Source: Symmetrospora coprosmae (lineage: Eukaryota > Basidiomycota > Cystobasidiomycetes > Symmetrosporaceae). Taken from it: a stretch of DNA of 64,000 nt. Location: assembly GCA_008802785.1 (NCBI GenBank), contig VUYT01000007.1, forward strand, positions 496,001 to 560,000, given 5' to 3'. The notes under the pieces were generated by a model. It had not been told where the DNA came from and did no database searches. It saw only the letters and a list, made by a program, of their open reading frames with translations. Each line of letters starts with the position of its first letter. The stretch's first letter is position 1. The position numbers were made by a program, and so were the translations under genes. Below, piece after piece: positions 46,708-58,218 of the stretch.

Positions 46708-47364
46708 CTATATTTCCGGTGCCAGATCATGCACGTTGTACCATAGCGGGTAGCCGTGAGCTGTCTCCTGTGACGGCATTGCAAGGTACCGGCCACTGAC
46801 TAAATCGCTGTACGGCACTTCGTCCGGTGTGAGGCAGTTGCCATTCTGCTTAAGAGGGTACCTCGTGGGCCGGCCGAAGCGCAGGTCACAGACTCTCACG
46901 TAGTATGTATTGTCGCCTGTCGTTACAGCCGAGGTGTCGGCCACATTGTACGTTTTCAGATCGACGCCGCGAGGCAAGCGAGGTTGTAGGACAGTGTTTC
47001 CAGTGTGTGACATACCTCCTCGAGAGGAAGCGGCCTGCATTATCGAGGTACGGCTTGGCTCAATATCTATACCTCGTAGCGTCAGAATAATCAGCCTCAC
47101 CGGATAGTGGCGTATGCCAGAACCTCCTCCACCGGTCACTGTGGAGCGATTCATGGCCCGTGCTGGTCTTATGACCCTGCCTGTATTGGTACTGGTGCGG
47201 TAGACGGGACGTCCACCGCCGCCTGGTACTCGTCCGCCCACTTGCGGAGGTGGCAGCCCTCTGGCGGATGGTGAGGAGTGTTGTCCGCCGCTTCCGGTAG
47301 CGCCTGCTGCAGCTGTCCCAGTCTGCCACATCGGCGAAGAAGTGCGGTAAATAGGGATGGGCAT
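46708..47364 (-). CDS. unrecognised protein, one copy of a local shared module (paralogue C)
   Basis: Two exons (47364-47101 and 47034-46708) with a 66-base GTGAGG...GCAG intron give 196 residues. The start MPIPIYRTSS opens a Gly/Pro/Arg/Ser-rich tail of about 85 residues (QVGGRVPGGGGRPVYR). After the intron is a folded-looking part: LPRGVDLKTYNVADTS, DNTYYVRVCDLRFGRPTRYPLK, NGNCLTPDEVPYSDL, GRYLAMPSQET and a closing GYPLWYNVHDLAPEI. These strands line up with those in the next two minus-strand genes (YVYVV, WFAYV). No signal peptide, membrane helix or catalytic motif is seen. It ends 115 bases from the converging remodeler gene. I do not know this family; the alternation of short hydrophobic strands and turns suggests a beta-sandwich. 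Confidence 0.65.
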   Translation of the reverse strand: MPIPIYRTSSPMWQTGTAAAGATGSGGQHSSPSARGLPPPQVGGRVPGGGGRPVYRTSTNTGRVIRPARAMNRSTVTGGGGSGIRHYPVRLIILTLRGIDIEPSRTSIMQAASSRGGMSHTGNTVLQPRLPRGVDLKTYNVADTSAVTTGDNTYYVRVCDLRFGRPTRYPLKQNGNCLTPDEVPYSDLVSGRYLAMPSQETAHGYPLWYNVHDLAPEI

Positions 47365-47738
47365 AGTCAGAGATCCGAAGTTCTTGTGCTCCTAATCGGT
47401 TGGAGCAGATTCAAATTCGGGACGAGGCGGATGAGGACAGCAATGTCAGGATTTGCCGATGGCCAGGCTACAGACAGCTTGGCTCGGTCTCAGCTGTGTA
47501 GCCCCGGGCTGAGGCGGTGCAGACCTTCACGGCAGGCCAGGCACATACTGGCAGGGCTGGCGGGATGAAGGGGAACGCGGGTCAGCTGACTTAGCAGTAA
47601 GGACGTCAGTAGCGGGCTGCATGATGAAGCGGTCCTTCCAAGGCTATCGTCCATTTAGCATTGCTCTCGAATTAGTACGCTGAATCTGCGGGCGGTGTCT
47701 GCTAGCTCGAGCTTCTTCCAAGTAGTCGGTCCACCCAG
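47365..47738. other. intergenic, between paralogues C and B
   Basis: About 370 bases of lower GC than the housekeeping genes. It holds the promoter of paralogue C. No coding signal on either strand. Confidence 0.45.
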
Positions 47739-48415
47739 CTATTGTGGCTGTCCGGGCTCACGAACGGTATAACACGCCGGCACCTCGGGATCCTCCGAGG
47801 GCACTGCTACGGCACGATAGTGTCCATTTCCAAGCGTTTGCCAAGGGAAGCGCCTCTCCTCGATGAGCTCGCCATCTATCTTCAGAGCGAATTGTGTCGG
47901 AGCTTGACCCGGATTGCGTGCGTTGGGCACCAGGACGACATATACGTAGCGTCCAGCAAGTACGCTTGGAACAGCTCGCACATTGTCCTGAGTTAATGTG
48001 ATTCCGGCCACAAAGGGCCGCTGGCTGGAGAGGGAGGGTGTGAGAATTCAGCATCCTCATGCTATTACGGGGGCATCGCTTTGCCAGTACCCAAAGAGCA
48101 CGTACGTGACCTGGCGCTGCTGCACTAGAGGAACCTGGTGGGCACATGATATCGGTACGGGATGGCTGGCTATTGATCACCAACGCGGCTACTCACATGG
48201 GCAGCAACATTCGTCGACGGGCGGCGCGGGATGCCTTGCGGTCCCTGTGGGCTGAACCCAGCTTGCACAGGTCTGGTTTCAACCCGAAAGCTCCCCATAC
48301 CCGGCAGCAGGCGTGGATTCTGTCTGGCGGATCTGCGCACGTACGTCGTCCCCTGCGGTCTGACTGTGCGCTCCGGTGTCGGCGTGCTGCTTTGGCTGGG
48401 GCCAGGGGTGGGCAT
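47739..48415 (-). CDS. unrecognised protein, one copy of a local shared module (paralogue B)
   Basis: Three exons (48415-48197, 48134-48069, 48020-47739), all in phase 0, with introns of 62 and 48 bases; 188 residues. The start MPTPGPSQSSTPTPERT again opens a Pro/Ser/Thr/Arg-rich basic tail. The small exon 2 encodes VPLVQQRQVTYVLFGYWQSDAP. Exon 3 encodes the module: RPFVAGITLTQDNVRAVPS, GRYVYVVLVPNARNPGQAPTQ, FALKIDGELIEERRFPW, NGHYRAVAVPSEDPEVPACY and TVREPGQPQ. The layout, minus-strand orientation, MP- start and proline-rich tail match the two neighbours, which suggests tandem duplication and fast divergence. No signal peptide or catalytic residues can be named. Confidence 0.65.
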
Positions 48416-49057
48416 CGTGAGTGCGAATTCGAGTGAAGAGATCGATGGTGTGCGCCTGTGCTTCGCAGATGGCTACGGGGCTCTCAGCGGGTGAGTGTCC
48501 TTGACTTGATGTGGACCGAGGAATGCAGAGCGTAGATATCGACAGAAACGCCTGTCGTGATAGGCTGGGCATCAGGTCGCAGCTTTGGGAGAGCCACTTT
48601 GGGGCCGTCAAGGCGCTGCCCCTAGGTGTCCCGCAAGCAGATGATATGAGCGGGGATTTGCCACTAGCAGGCAATGCGTCATTGCCACCACCGCGGTCAA
48701 AGGGGCGGTTGGGGCGTTGTTCCCAGCAGGATGGCGATCGAGACGTCTGATCTGGTTCAACAAGAGATCATGAGGGCGGGACGGTGAGTCGTCCGGGTGA
48801 CCATTGGGGCCGACGGTCAAGCGGGAGCGCACGAAGCGTGCGACGCGAATGGGAGTGTAGGATGCGGCATTGTAGCCGCAGTACGACGCCTCATGAAGAC
48901 ACCTATCTACGAGACGCACAGATTCAGTGATTCCGCCGGCGATCCGGTCCGCCGCCATACGCACATGGACTCACCGCGAACGCGAAGATGGCAGGTCCGC
49001 GTAGTCTACTCCTGCTCGCGCGTCTGCTCTCCTGCACGCTGTTCTGCCTGCTGCAAG
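48416..49057. other. intergenic, between paralogues B and A
   Basis: About 640 bases. Minus-strand frames stay open for over 100 codons near 48608-48964 but begin without ATG and show no module sequence. It may be promoter for paralogue B or a decayed copy; I see no proof of either. Confidence 0.4.
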
Positions 49058-50050
49058 CTACTTAGGCAAACAGTAGAGTATGTAGTAGTCAGGCTGAGAG
49101 GTACTGCCTGCGCTAGCAAAGAAGTTACCCTTCTCCAGCTCTTCGCGGCTCTTGTCCCGCGTCGTCAAGATCTGATTGTTGTTCCAGATGATCTCGAAGC
49201 TTCGCCGTCCGGTCCGCACCGTATCGTCGGGTATCCAAAGAGACCACACGGTGAAAGTGTAGCCTTGTTCCTTCTTTGCGGTTGGCCGTAGGTTGGCGCG
49301 AGTCAGCTTTATGAGTCGGAGTAAGCTGAACTGGGTCGGCTTTGAAGGGTTATCGGGCTCGGCGCACATTACTTTGCCCTGCACAGGCGAAACAAGGTCT
49401 TTTCGGCTAGACCAGGGGCGCTGTATGGCGCTCCCTGCAGGCTTTTTGACCGGCATGATATGTCCCCGATCTCGGAGGGGGAATCGCCTGACTTCGTTGG
49501 GGTGATTGCGGGCTGCTACGTATGCGAACCAGACCTGTTGCAAGATGGGCGTGCTTTGGGATCGACTCGTGCAGATAAGCGGACCTTCTACCAGATTTGC
49601 GGCACTCAGGCCGATTGTACTCCAGGCCTGCAGACGCCCCTGGAGTCAGCATTCTAGATCGCGCTCATTGGTTCGTATGCCACTCACAAAGGCAGGACCA
49701 GTATCTCGGGAGATATCGTACCACCGAGGAGTACCATCGAGCTCACTCAGACGGCCTGCTCGGGCTGCCATATGCAAGTATGGATGGCCTACGTCCACCT
49801 TAGACTTGTTTTGCAGCGGGATGAAACAGCCGCGGTACTTCACAGGAACGACCGCTTGGCCAGTGCCATTTGGCAGCGCCACGCTGATGAACAGACCCAA
49901 AATCCGACATTGTCCGGACAATGCCGTAGCCCAGTCCGCCTCACTAATGACCACAGTTGACGGCCAGCCTGCTGCCAGGCTCTTCTGGAGCACCGGCGCT
50001 CTCGTCTGCCTGGTCTGTTTGGTAGCAGGAGAGCGGGATTGCACTGGCAT
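49058..50050 (-). CDS. unrecognised protein with three copies of a local shared module (paralogue A)
   Basis: Two exons (50050-49688, 49639-49058) with a 48-base intron give 314 residues. The start MPVQSRSPATKQTRQTR is a short basic tail. Three successive segments then follow the same pattern. The first has STVVISEADWATALS, LFISVALPNGTGQAVVPVKYRG, CFIPLQ and PRWYDI. The second has STIGLSAANLVEG, QVWFAYVAARNHPNEVRRFPLRDRG and HIMPVKK. The third has LIKLTRANLRPT, YTFTVWSLWIPDDTVRTGRRSFEI and IWNNNQILT, ending in ASAGSTSQPDYYILYCLPK. Each starts with a polar strand of I/V-x-L/I-S/T type, then an aromatic strand of Y/F-x-x-V type, then a Pro/Arg turn and a short strand ending in Gly or Asn. The similarity was judged by eye. 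No signal peptide, membrane helix or enzyme motif is seen. It is the longest of the three tandem genes. Confidence 0.66.
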
Positions 50051-50649
50051 GTTGAAGCAATGCAGTAGGTGGTCTAGGGTCAAAGAGGAGGTGCTAGACT
50101 GGCGGTGGGGTGACAGAGCGGTGGAGAGTGGTCCAAAACAGCGAATGAAACGAGACCGATGTATTTGAGCGGTGCAGAGGGCTCGCTTGGCGAGACAGCA
50201 GCGTTCCTCGGACACGCTCACCTCGACCTGTCGAGGCGCTGCTCTCCGGAGCCAAATGCTTTCTCACGGTGACCAGCTGATCTGAGGTTTGGCCGGATAG
50301 GAAGCGGTACCCCAATGAGGGCCTCAGGCATAGAACTTGAAGCAACTGGCAGCCGCGGGACCAAATGTAGGATGACTTGGGGCACCCCAAGGGTTAGCAA
50401 ACGCGGCGAGTCGGGGCGAGTGTCCGAGTTGGTACTTGGGTCGACGACCGAGCGGCAGGACTCGAGCTGAGTGGAGGTCACGATGCGGGAACGGGCACAA
50501 GGTACAACGACATATGGCGGTACCTGCGATATAATGCCGACGCCACGGGTTCAGCGATCCCGCTGGGCAGGACAGATAGATACTGCCACTGCAGCGAAAC
50601 GAAAGTCGACTCACTGCAAGTGCTAACAATGACGAAATCCAAACACTGC
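50051..50649. other. intergenic, upstream of paralogue A
   Basis: About 600 bases between two same-strand genes. It probably holds the promoter of paralogue A and the 3' end of the polyQ gene. Open minus-strand frames lack ATG starts and recognisable content. Confidence 0.45.
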
Positions 50650-51255
50650 TCACTTCTGCTTGCGCTTCTGCTCTTCGGCACGCTGTTCCGCCTCTTGCAG
50701 CCCGGAGCGTATGCGCGCGAGGTACGCCTGGAGCTCGTTCAGTTTCGCATCGGACGAGGTCGCAGGCTCGGGCCGGGACTGCTCCTGCTGTGGCGGGCGG
50801 GTGGACCGCTGCCGCTGCTCCTGCTGAGGCTCTGCTGTCCGATAGGGAGCTCCCCGTTCCTGCTGTGATGTTTGCTGCTGCTGCTGCTGCTGCTGCTGTT
50901 GAGGCTGCTCTCTTGATTGCCAGGTGTCTGCCGCCACTTTGCGTCAGCCCTCGGCCGTCTCTGGAGCTCGCTTCTGCACACACCGTGGCTCGACGGCGGC
51001 GCCTCGCTCTCTGGAGGCGGCGGAGGCTTGCTTGATGAGGTGCCAGTGCGCCCTTCTTCGATGCCCTGTGCAAAGTTGTCGAGGGTGTGGTGGAAGGTGC
51101 GGACTAGGTTGTTGAAGGTGGGCGAGTCGACGAGCTACATACAGCAGGCACGTCGCCGTCAGTTGGGCCACTTTGATGCGGTCCGGCAAGCGGCTCTGAC
51201 ACACCTTCTGCGTGAGGCCGCGGATGAGGCGTTCGCGCAGTTCAGGAGGGATCAT
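50650..51255 (-). CDS. small conserved-looking protein with polyQ tract
   Basis: Three exons (51255-51205, 51134-50984, 50936-50650) give 162 residues from MIPPELRERLIRGLTQK. A short ordered part, LVDSPTFNNLVRTFHHTLDNFAQGI, is followed by a Pro run, a polyglutamine tract of about ten, further Gln/Pro/Arg-rich sequence and a C-terminal coiled coil (KLNELQAYLARIRSGLQEAE) ending in a basic tail. The phrase P-P-E-L-R-E-R-L followed by V-D-S-P-T-F-N-N-L-V looks like a small fungal family, possibly mitochondrial, but I cannot name it. The frame stays open upstream (APGLYSYSPSPSSPR), so the true start may lie in an earlier exon beyond 51255. Confidence 0.6.
50873..50899. repeat. GCT/CAG trinucleotide run
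   Basis: A (GCT)n run on the plus strand that encodes the polyglutamine tract of the minus-strand gene. Length is likely variable. Confidence 0.85.
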
Positions 51256-52812
51256 CTTGCGCGGGGATGAGGATGGATGTGGTGAAGAGCAGAGAGCAAT
51301 ACTGACCCGGGGCGATGACGGCGAAGGGCTGTACGAGTAAAGCCCGGGTGCGATCACGTGCAGCGTGTGCAGATAGAAGTCATGCTACAACAGCTGGCGG
51401 ATAGCTACTGTCTCGCAGTGAGCGTCGGCAGCCTAGGCAGTGACCTGCATGCCCGACTCCGCTCTCCCGGGTCCCGCTCGAGTACCAAGCCCGAAACGAG
51501 CTGGCCGCCACCTGATGCTCCGGGTCCTGCAACCGCTCGAGCACGCACACACCCTCCTATCCTATGTCGTGCGACCACGCTCTCTGCGAGATGGACCGCC
51601 TCTGTCCGTGGATTGCGTTGAAGATGCGCGTCGAGGTGCTGCAGCATGTCTCGCTTGTACGAGAGCGGGCGAGCTGGACCGGTGGGCTCGATGAATTGGA
51701 GGTGAGACGGGGCTGTGAGGCGTCTGCGCATCTTTTGACAGAGGTAGCTACTCGTAGTGCTGCACAGAGTGTGGGTACGTCAGTCAGTGAGAGGTCTAGC
51801 TAGGTGGATGCATGCACTGTACGTCGGGCCCAACCTCAGGTGATCAGTGGTGGAGGCCAGCTCGATGGCGGTTAGAAGTGGGCGTGAAGATGGCAGTGCA
51901 AGGGAATGAACAGTGCTAGGATGGAATAGGTGTGCGAGTGCATTATGTGAGGCACTTCATGCCGTGCGATTCTCTGTCGCCCTGTCAACCGTGTTGCTGG
52001 GCGGATACCCGACGGCGGCACAGCGAAGGTTGAAGCGGGAGTGGAGCCGCGTCCAAAGGTCGACAAAGGTTTCGCTCGATTGTGAATGGATGCTCCCGCA
52101 CGAGAATGACGCGCTATAGCGCTTCGCTGGCTTTGGGGGATCAGTTCGGTGAAGGGGTCCAATGTGGACTGCCGGCACTTTACGCGTCGACATGCGCAGA
52201 CAGCGACGCGAAAGAGTATTGTACCATCTCGCTGGGCGGACAGAAGGCCACTGATACCTCGGAGGTGCAGGACCGCCGTGCATTACTGTCATGCCATGGA
52301 CTCGCATCCTTGTCTTCGTCCATTCCGCGTTAGTCGTCCGAAGACGAGGCGGAGTTCATGTGCCGGCAGCAATTGCAGTGGATGTGCATCGTATCGCATC
52401 GCAGCAGTGATCCTGTGCTGTAATGTGCTGTGCTGTCTTTATCGTGCACCGGCTCATCCGCGCGTGTCGCTATTGTCTCTCAGCGCGGCGCGTGGTGCCC
52501 TCCTGGCCGGTGATGCACCAACGAGGCTGCACAACACTGAATCTGCAACTGCGTGTACAACGTGCTCATGTGTATTGTATTGCTCCACTCTGTGTCTGCA
52601 TACCATACCACTTCGCCCAGGAGGAAGCAGTGTCCATCCCTGTCGCCCGCCCATTCCCGACGCGGGGCCTGACCAGGAATACAGGGGACACCCTTCTCCC
52701 TCTTCCTCCCTCCCTCCCTCCCTCCATCGCATAGCAGCAGGCAGCATCGTCGGCTCTTGCTCTGATATCCCGTCCCATCTGCATCATCTGCATCAGCCAG
52801 CGCACCCAATAG
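51256..52812. other. 1.5-kb region upstream of the histidine kinase
   Basis: The left third has minus-strand frames (for example YKRDMLQHLDAHLQRNPRTEA near 51600-51650) that could be upstream exons of the polyQ gene, but no start was found. The right part, including a CCTC-rich pyrimidine tract at about 52690-52726, looks like the promoter and leader of the kinase gene. No other gene is supported. Confidence 0.4.
52690..52726 (+). promoter_or_regulatory. CCTC pyrimidine tract upstream of the histidine kinase
   Basis: A CT-rich run with five to six CCTC units, 90-120 bases before the proposed start codon. Pyrimidine tracts at this distance are common around transcription start sites in fungal genes; the role here is inferred. 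Confidence 0.45.
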
Positions 52813-55800
52813 ATGTCAGCCAGTGGTGCTGCCGCCCGTCCCTCCTTGTCACCCTCGTTGTCGTCCCAGTCGTCGAGCACTGGCAGCACCGCGTCCACCT
52901 CCCGCCCACATCTGACCCACTTTGAGGGGACTGGCAGCAGCGCAGGAGCAACGACCTCCTCGAGCACATCCCTCTTCTCGCCCTACACACCCTACGATAC
53001 CCCGTCGGCATCGGCGTCAACCTCCTCCACAGGCAACATGGCCGTCGCCGCCGCCCCTGCCGCGTTCAACGGCAGCAACGGCAATGGCAATGGCAAGCAC
53101 CTCGATGCACAGCTCGGACGCACATTCCCCACCTTCATCCTAGGGCTATTGACTGCACTCGAAGCCGACCCAGCCCACGTCTCGCGCTCCCTCGCTTCCG
53201 CCGTCGCCTCCGAGTTCGGACTCGCAAACGGACACGCCGCACCAGAGACGGACGCCATCCTCGCGAGCGTCGGCCGGCTGGCTGAGCGCCTACAAACGGG
53301 TCCTACCACGAACGCCGCAGACGTGCACGGCGCTGCTGGACAGCAACAGCACAGTGTGAATCGCACACCCTCGCCCTCGTTCGACCACGACGCCGTCTCG
53401 CGGCTCATCGGCCGCCAGCCGAGCAGCGGCAATGTCGACAAGCATCAGCCAGCGTCAGGCTCTGCTGCAGGCACGCCAGACGAGCTCGTCGTCCCCGGCG
53501 TGCCCGTCGTCTCGGCAGAAGCCGCCCGCGCCCTCCACAACGATCACGACAGGCGCGCGAACGACATGCTCGACGTGGACGACGTCATTGTCGAGGATGG
53601 ACAGCCCTTGTCTGCAGAGAAGGAGCTGCGACTGCTCAAGGCGCAGGTGCAGGACTTTGCAAGAGTGTGCAAGGTGCGTATAAACCCCCTGTGCTGCCCG
53701 CAAGGCGAGGCAGACGAGAGCGCAACTGACGCGAAGGGGAGATTCCCAAACCCCACATGGGCATGCAGGCCGTTGCGCGAGGAGATCTCTCGCAGAAGGT
53801 CGAGGTCAAAGTGCAGGGGGCCGACCTCATCGAGCTCAAGGAGGACATCAACGGCATGGTGGAGAAGCTCACGACGTTTGCGAACGAGGTCACGCGTGTC
53901 TCGCTCGACGTGGGGACCAAGGGCAAGCTCGGCGGGCAAGCCGTCGTCCAGGGCGTCGAAGGGACGTGGCAGGAGCTCACGGCCGTCGTCAACAAGCTCG
54001 CAGAGAACCTCACCACCCAGGTCCGCTCGATTGCAGAAGTGACCAAGGCCGTCGCCAACGGTGACCTCAGCAAGAAGATTGAGATTGAGGCGGATGGAGA
54101 GATTGCAGAGCTCAAGACGACCATCAACGTCATGGTGTGTTGCCCTTTTACCGACGGCAAGACAGCTCGGGGAAGTGGCACTGGCGAGGGTTTTGCCGCT
54201 GACACCAGCTCTCTGCTACCCTTCTGCGCTGCGCTGTGCTGTGCTGTGCTCGTCCACAGGTGGACCAACTCAACAACTTTGCCGTCGAGGTCATCCGCGT
54301 ATCCGTCGAGGTCGGGACAGAGGGCAAGCTGGGCGGCACGGCGCGCGTGGAGAATGTCGAAGGGACGTGGCGCGAGATCACAGACTGCGTCAACAGCATG
54401 GCGTCCAACCTCACGCAGCAGGTGCGCGCCATTGCGACCGTCACGGAGGCCGTCGCGGCGGGCGACCTGGAGCGCACCATCGACGTCGACGCAAAGGGCG
54501 AGATCCTGGCACTCAAGGACACGGTAAACAACATGGTCCGCCAGCTCCGCACATTCGGAGCCGAGGTCACGCGCGTCGCGCTCGAGGTCGGCACGGAAGG
54601 AAAGCTAGGGGGAAGAGCCTACGTCGAGAAGTGGGTGCTTCTATGCTCGGGCGCTGCCATTGATCATGCCGAGACGTGTCCGCTGACCTATGCGTTGCCG
54701 AACACACAGCGTCCGCGGGACCTGGAAGGAGCTCACGGATAATGTCAACCAGATGGTACGGGTGCGAACGGGCTGCCAGAGTTGCGCACGTGCTGACTGG
54801 CACGCTCCGCTCTCGGCTACGCAGGCTCGCAATTTGACAGACCAGGTCCGAAGCATTGCGACGGTGACGAAAGCCGTGGCGGACGGCGATCTGTCCAAGA
54901 AGATCGAGGTGGACGCCATGGGCGAGATCCTCGACCTCAAGCTCACGGTCAACTCGATGGTGGACTTCCTCCGCATCTTTGCGGCAGAAGTGACGCGCGT
55001 CGCTAGGGACGTGGGCACGAATGGTCAGCTGGGCGGACAGGCCCGCGTCGTCAATGTCGGCGGAGAGTGGCGGAATCTCACCGACAGCGTGAACACGATG
55101 TCTATGCGGGTAAGTGCGGATCTCGTGCGCGTGCAATCCGACACGCTGAGTAGACTGCTGAGATGCTGCTGTCCTCGCTTCTCCAGATCACGGAGCAGGT
55201 CAGGAGCATCGCCCTCGCTACTACCGCCGTCGCGAGCGGAGACCTAGGTGTCAAGGTCAACATCGAAGCGGCGGGCGAGATTGCCGCGCTGTGCACGACC
55301 ATCAACGACATGATTGACCGGCTCTCGATCTTTGCTGCCGAGGTGACGCGCGTCGCGCGCGAAGTCGGGACAAAGGGCAACCTCGGCGTTACGGCAAAAG
55401 TCGACAACATCGACGGGACCTGGCAGGAGATTACGTCGAACGTCAATACGATGGCGCTCAACCTCACGTCGCAGGTGCGCGCGTTCGCGCAGATCTCGGC
55501 TGCGGCCACCGAAGGAGACTTCAGCTCGTTCGTCACTGTCGAGGCGTCCGGAGAGATGGACTCGCTCAAGACCAAGATCAATCAGATGGTCTTTTCGCTA
55601 CGCGAGTCGCTCCAGAAGAATACGGCTGCGAGAGAGGCTGCGGAGCTGGCTAATCGGTCAAAGTCCGAGTTCCTGGCCAACATGGTGCGCCTCTCCTCCC
55701 GCGCGTGTTGAGGGATAGTCTGCGGTCCTGTGCTGAGCCTAGCTTCTTGGCTTCTACAGTCTCACGAGATCCGAACGCCAATGAACGGCATCATCGGCAT

Positions 55801-57685
55801 GACGGGTGTCACGCTCGAGACGGAGCTCACAAGAGCGCAGCGAGAGAATCTCATGATTGTCTCGACGCTGGCCAACTCGCTGCTGCTCATCATTGATGAT
55901 ATTCTCGACATCTCGAAGAGTGCGCTGTCTCCCGGGCTGACTGCGCTTGTGGCGATATATGCTTGACAGCTGACTGGCCCATGCTATTCTCCCCGGTATT
56001 CGCAGTCGAGGCGGGCCGCATGACGATGGAAGAGATCACGTACTCGATCAGAACCGCAGTATTCGGCGTGCTCAAGACGCTCGCCGTCAAGGCTTCGCAG
56101 AACAAGCTCGATCTCATGTACAAGATGGATCCGGCCATTCCAGACTTCATCGTTGGAGACCCGTTCCGGTTGCGGCAGGTCATTACGAATCTCGTCGGAA
56201 ATGCTGGTCAGTCGCAAGACCAGCTTGACTGCGTCTTCAGGCGCTCACTGACACCATCCTACACAATGCGCTGCTTCCACAGTCAAATTTACGACCAAGG
56301 GCCAGGTGGCGCTATCATGTCGACTTGCCGGTCACGACGAGGAGGGCAACTACATTCTCGAGTTCTGCGTCGCCGATACGGGCATCGGAATCAAGTCCGA
56401 CAAGCTCAACATCATCTTTGATACGTTCGCGCAAGCTGACGGCTCAACCACGCGCAAGTATGGCGGAACGGGTCTGGGTCTCACCATCTCGAAGCGGCTC
56501 GTGGCGCTCATGGGGGGCGAGCTGTGGGTCGCGAGCGAGTACGGGAAAGGCTCGCAGTTCTACTTTACGACGAAGGCGCGCCGGGGCACGTGGGCCGTCG
56601 AGCACGTCCGGCAGAAGATGCACGTCTCGCACCCAGGCCGCCGCGTCCTCTTTATCGACACCATCAGCGACGACTCGATCGAAGCCGCCACTGCCGCGTG
56701 TGGCTTGGAAGTCGTGCACGTCCGCTCAATAGACGAGGCGTGCAAGCTGCCTGGCCTGTTCGACACGGTCCTTGTGGACCAGCTCCAAATCGTCGAGCAA
56801 GTCCGAGGGGTCGAAAAGCTTCGGTACATCCCGCTCGTCCTGGTGTCGTCGTACATCCCTCAGCTCAAGCTCAAGTACGCGCTCGACTATGTGCGTTCTT
56901 GGCCTTACGCACTGCTGGCGCTGTTCCGAGGGTGAGGACTAATGAATGCCTTTGGACTGCCAGGGTGTGGCGAACTGTATCGAGGTCCCGACAAATCCCC
57001 AAGATCTTGCGAATGCAATCACACCGGCCCTCGAGACGAGCAATCGCAACCCAGCCGACCTCGATGGCGAGAACACCTACAAGATCTTGCTTGCCGAAGA
57101 CAGTGAGTCCAGAGTGCCTCTCCCAACTTGACGGGCCCACATCAGCGGCGCAGCGAGCCCGAATACAGAGTTGACATCGGGTGGCACATCTGAACAACAG
57201 ACATTGTCAACCAGAAGGTCGCGCTTAAGTTCCTCGAATCAGCCGGGCATCGCGTGTCGGTGGTCGAGAACGGCGCGTTGGCGGTCGAGGCCATCAAGAA
57301 GCACGACTACGATGTCGTCCTTATGGACGTCTCGATGCCATTCATGGGTGGTATCGAAGCGACAAGCATCATACGAAAGTATGAGGACTCGAACAGCTTG
57401 GAGCGCGTGCCCATCATCGCCCTCACGGCCCACGCCATGACTGGCGACCGCGAGAAGTGGTGAGTCACCCTAACAAACAGGTCTCGATTTCCTGCTAGTG
57501 TTGACGTTGCGCTGCCATTCTACAGCATATCCATCGGAATGGACGAATACCTCACAAAGCCGCTGCGCAAGCCGGACTTGCTGTCCATGCTCGACAAGAT
57601 TGTCAACTCGCGACGCATCACTGCCGCTCCATCACATCGCAGTGTGGACCGCTACGCCGTTACACACGCGCCGGACAGCAGCTAG
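52813..57685 (+). CDS. NIK1: class III hybrid histidine kinase with HAMP repeats (Nik1/Os-1 type)
   Basis: About ten exons, start [12 protein letters not shown]. The N-terminus is Ser/Thr/Pro-rich. At least six HAMP-type units follow, each with the pattern A-V-A-x-G-D-L, a Val/Ile-rich strand, G-E-I-x-x-L-K and N-x-M-V; examples are [19 protein letters not shown] and [19 protein letters not shown]. The kinase core has the H box [15 protein letters not shown], the N box [16 protein letters not shown], the G1 box VADTGIGI, the F box IFDTFAQAD and the G2 box [14 protein letters not shown] degenerate receiver-like stretch follows, then a true receiver with [19 protein letters not shown], the phospho-acceptor Asp in [14 protein letters not shown], Thr in IIALTAHAM and Lys in YLTKPL. 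In other fungi this kinase senses osmotic stress, feeds the HOG pathway and is the target of phenylpyrrole and dicarboximide fungicides. There is no transmembrane segment, so it is cytosolic. Confidence 0.95.
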
Positions 57686-58218
57686 TACCAACCCCACCGC
57701 CTGAACGATTCGGTGGTATCAGCTCGCCTCTTGACGCTTCTCACGACCAACCATTCGTACCGCAACCGCAATGAGTAATGTCTGTGCACTCGTTACACCG
57801 CAATCCCTCCACTTCTGGGTCGCGGGCGACCTCGTCTCAGCCAACCCAGCAGTGTCCCTTCCTTCGTCCGAGCCGTTCATCCGTCGTGTAGAGTAGCTCT
57901 GCTCGTGCTCTCGCATTCTGCCCCTTCCAGTGTCTCTTCTCCAAGCTTCTCCTCTCTCCCTTCTCTAGCTAATGCAACCGGGGCTTCCCCGTCTTAGTCA
58001 AGAGATGTCCCTCCAAGGGCTAGGGCTCCGGGATACAGAGTGAAGTGGCCAGAGGATTGCAGTATCATGTAGGAAAATGTATCTCATAGTCCTGTCAAAT
58101 GCCTTGATGTACTCGTTCTCGTCTCTCCAGCGCTGCGACCCGTTGCCGCACCTGTGACTAGTTTTGCATGCTCGTCTACGCTACCTCCACAAACGAGGAC
58201 ATGGCCCTGCGGCGATAC
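57686..58218. other. convergent intergenic, histidine kinase and THI20
   Basis: About 530 bases between converging stop codons. It holds both 3' untranslated regions. No gene or repeat. Confidence 0.5.

Noticed and set aside
50620-50868. Plus-strand frame with a signal-peptide-like start (SLLLALLLFG)
   Set aside because: Antisense to the Lys/Gln-rich C-terminus of the polyQ gene, whose three-exon frame is consistent.
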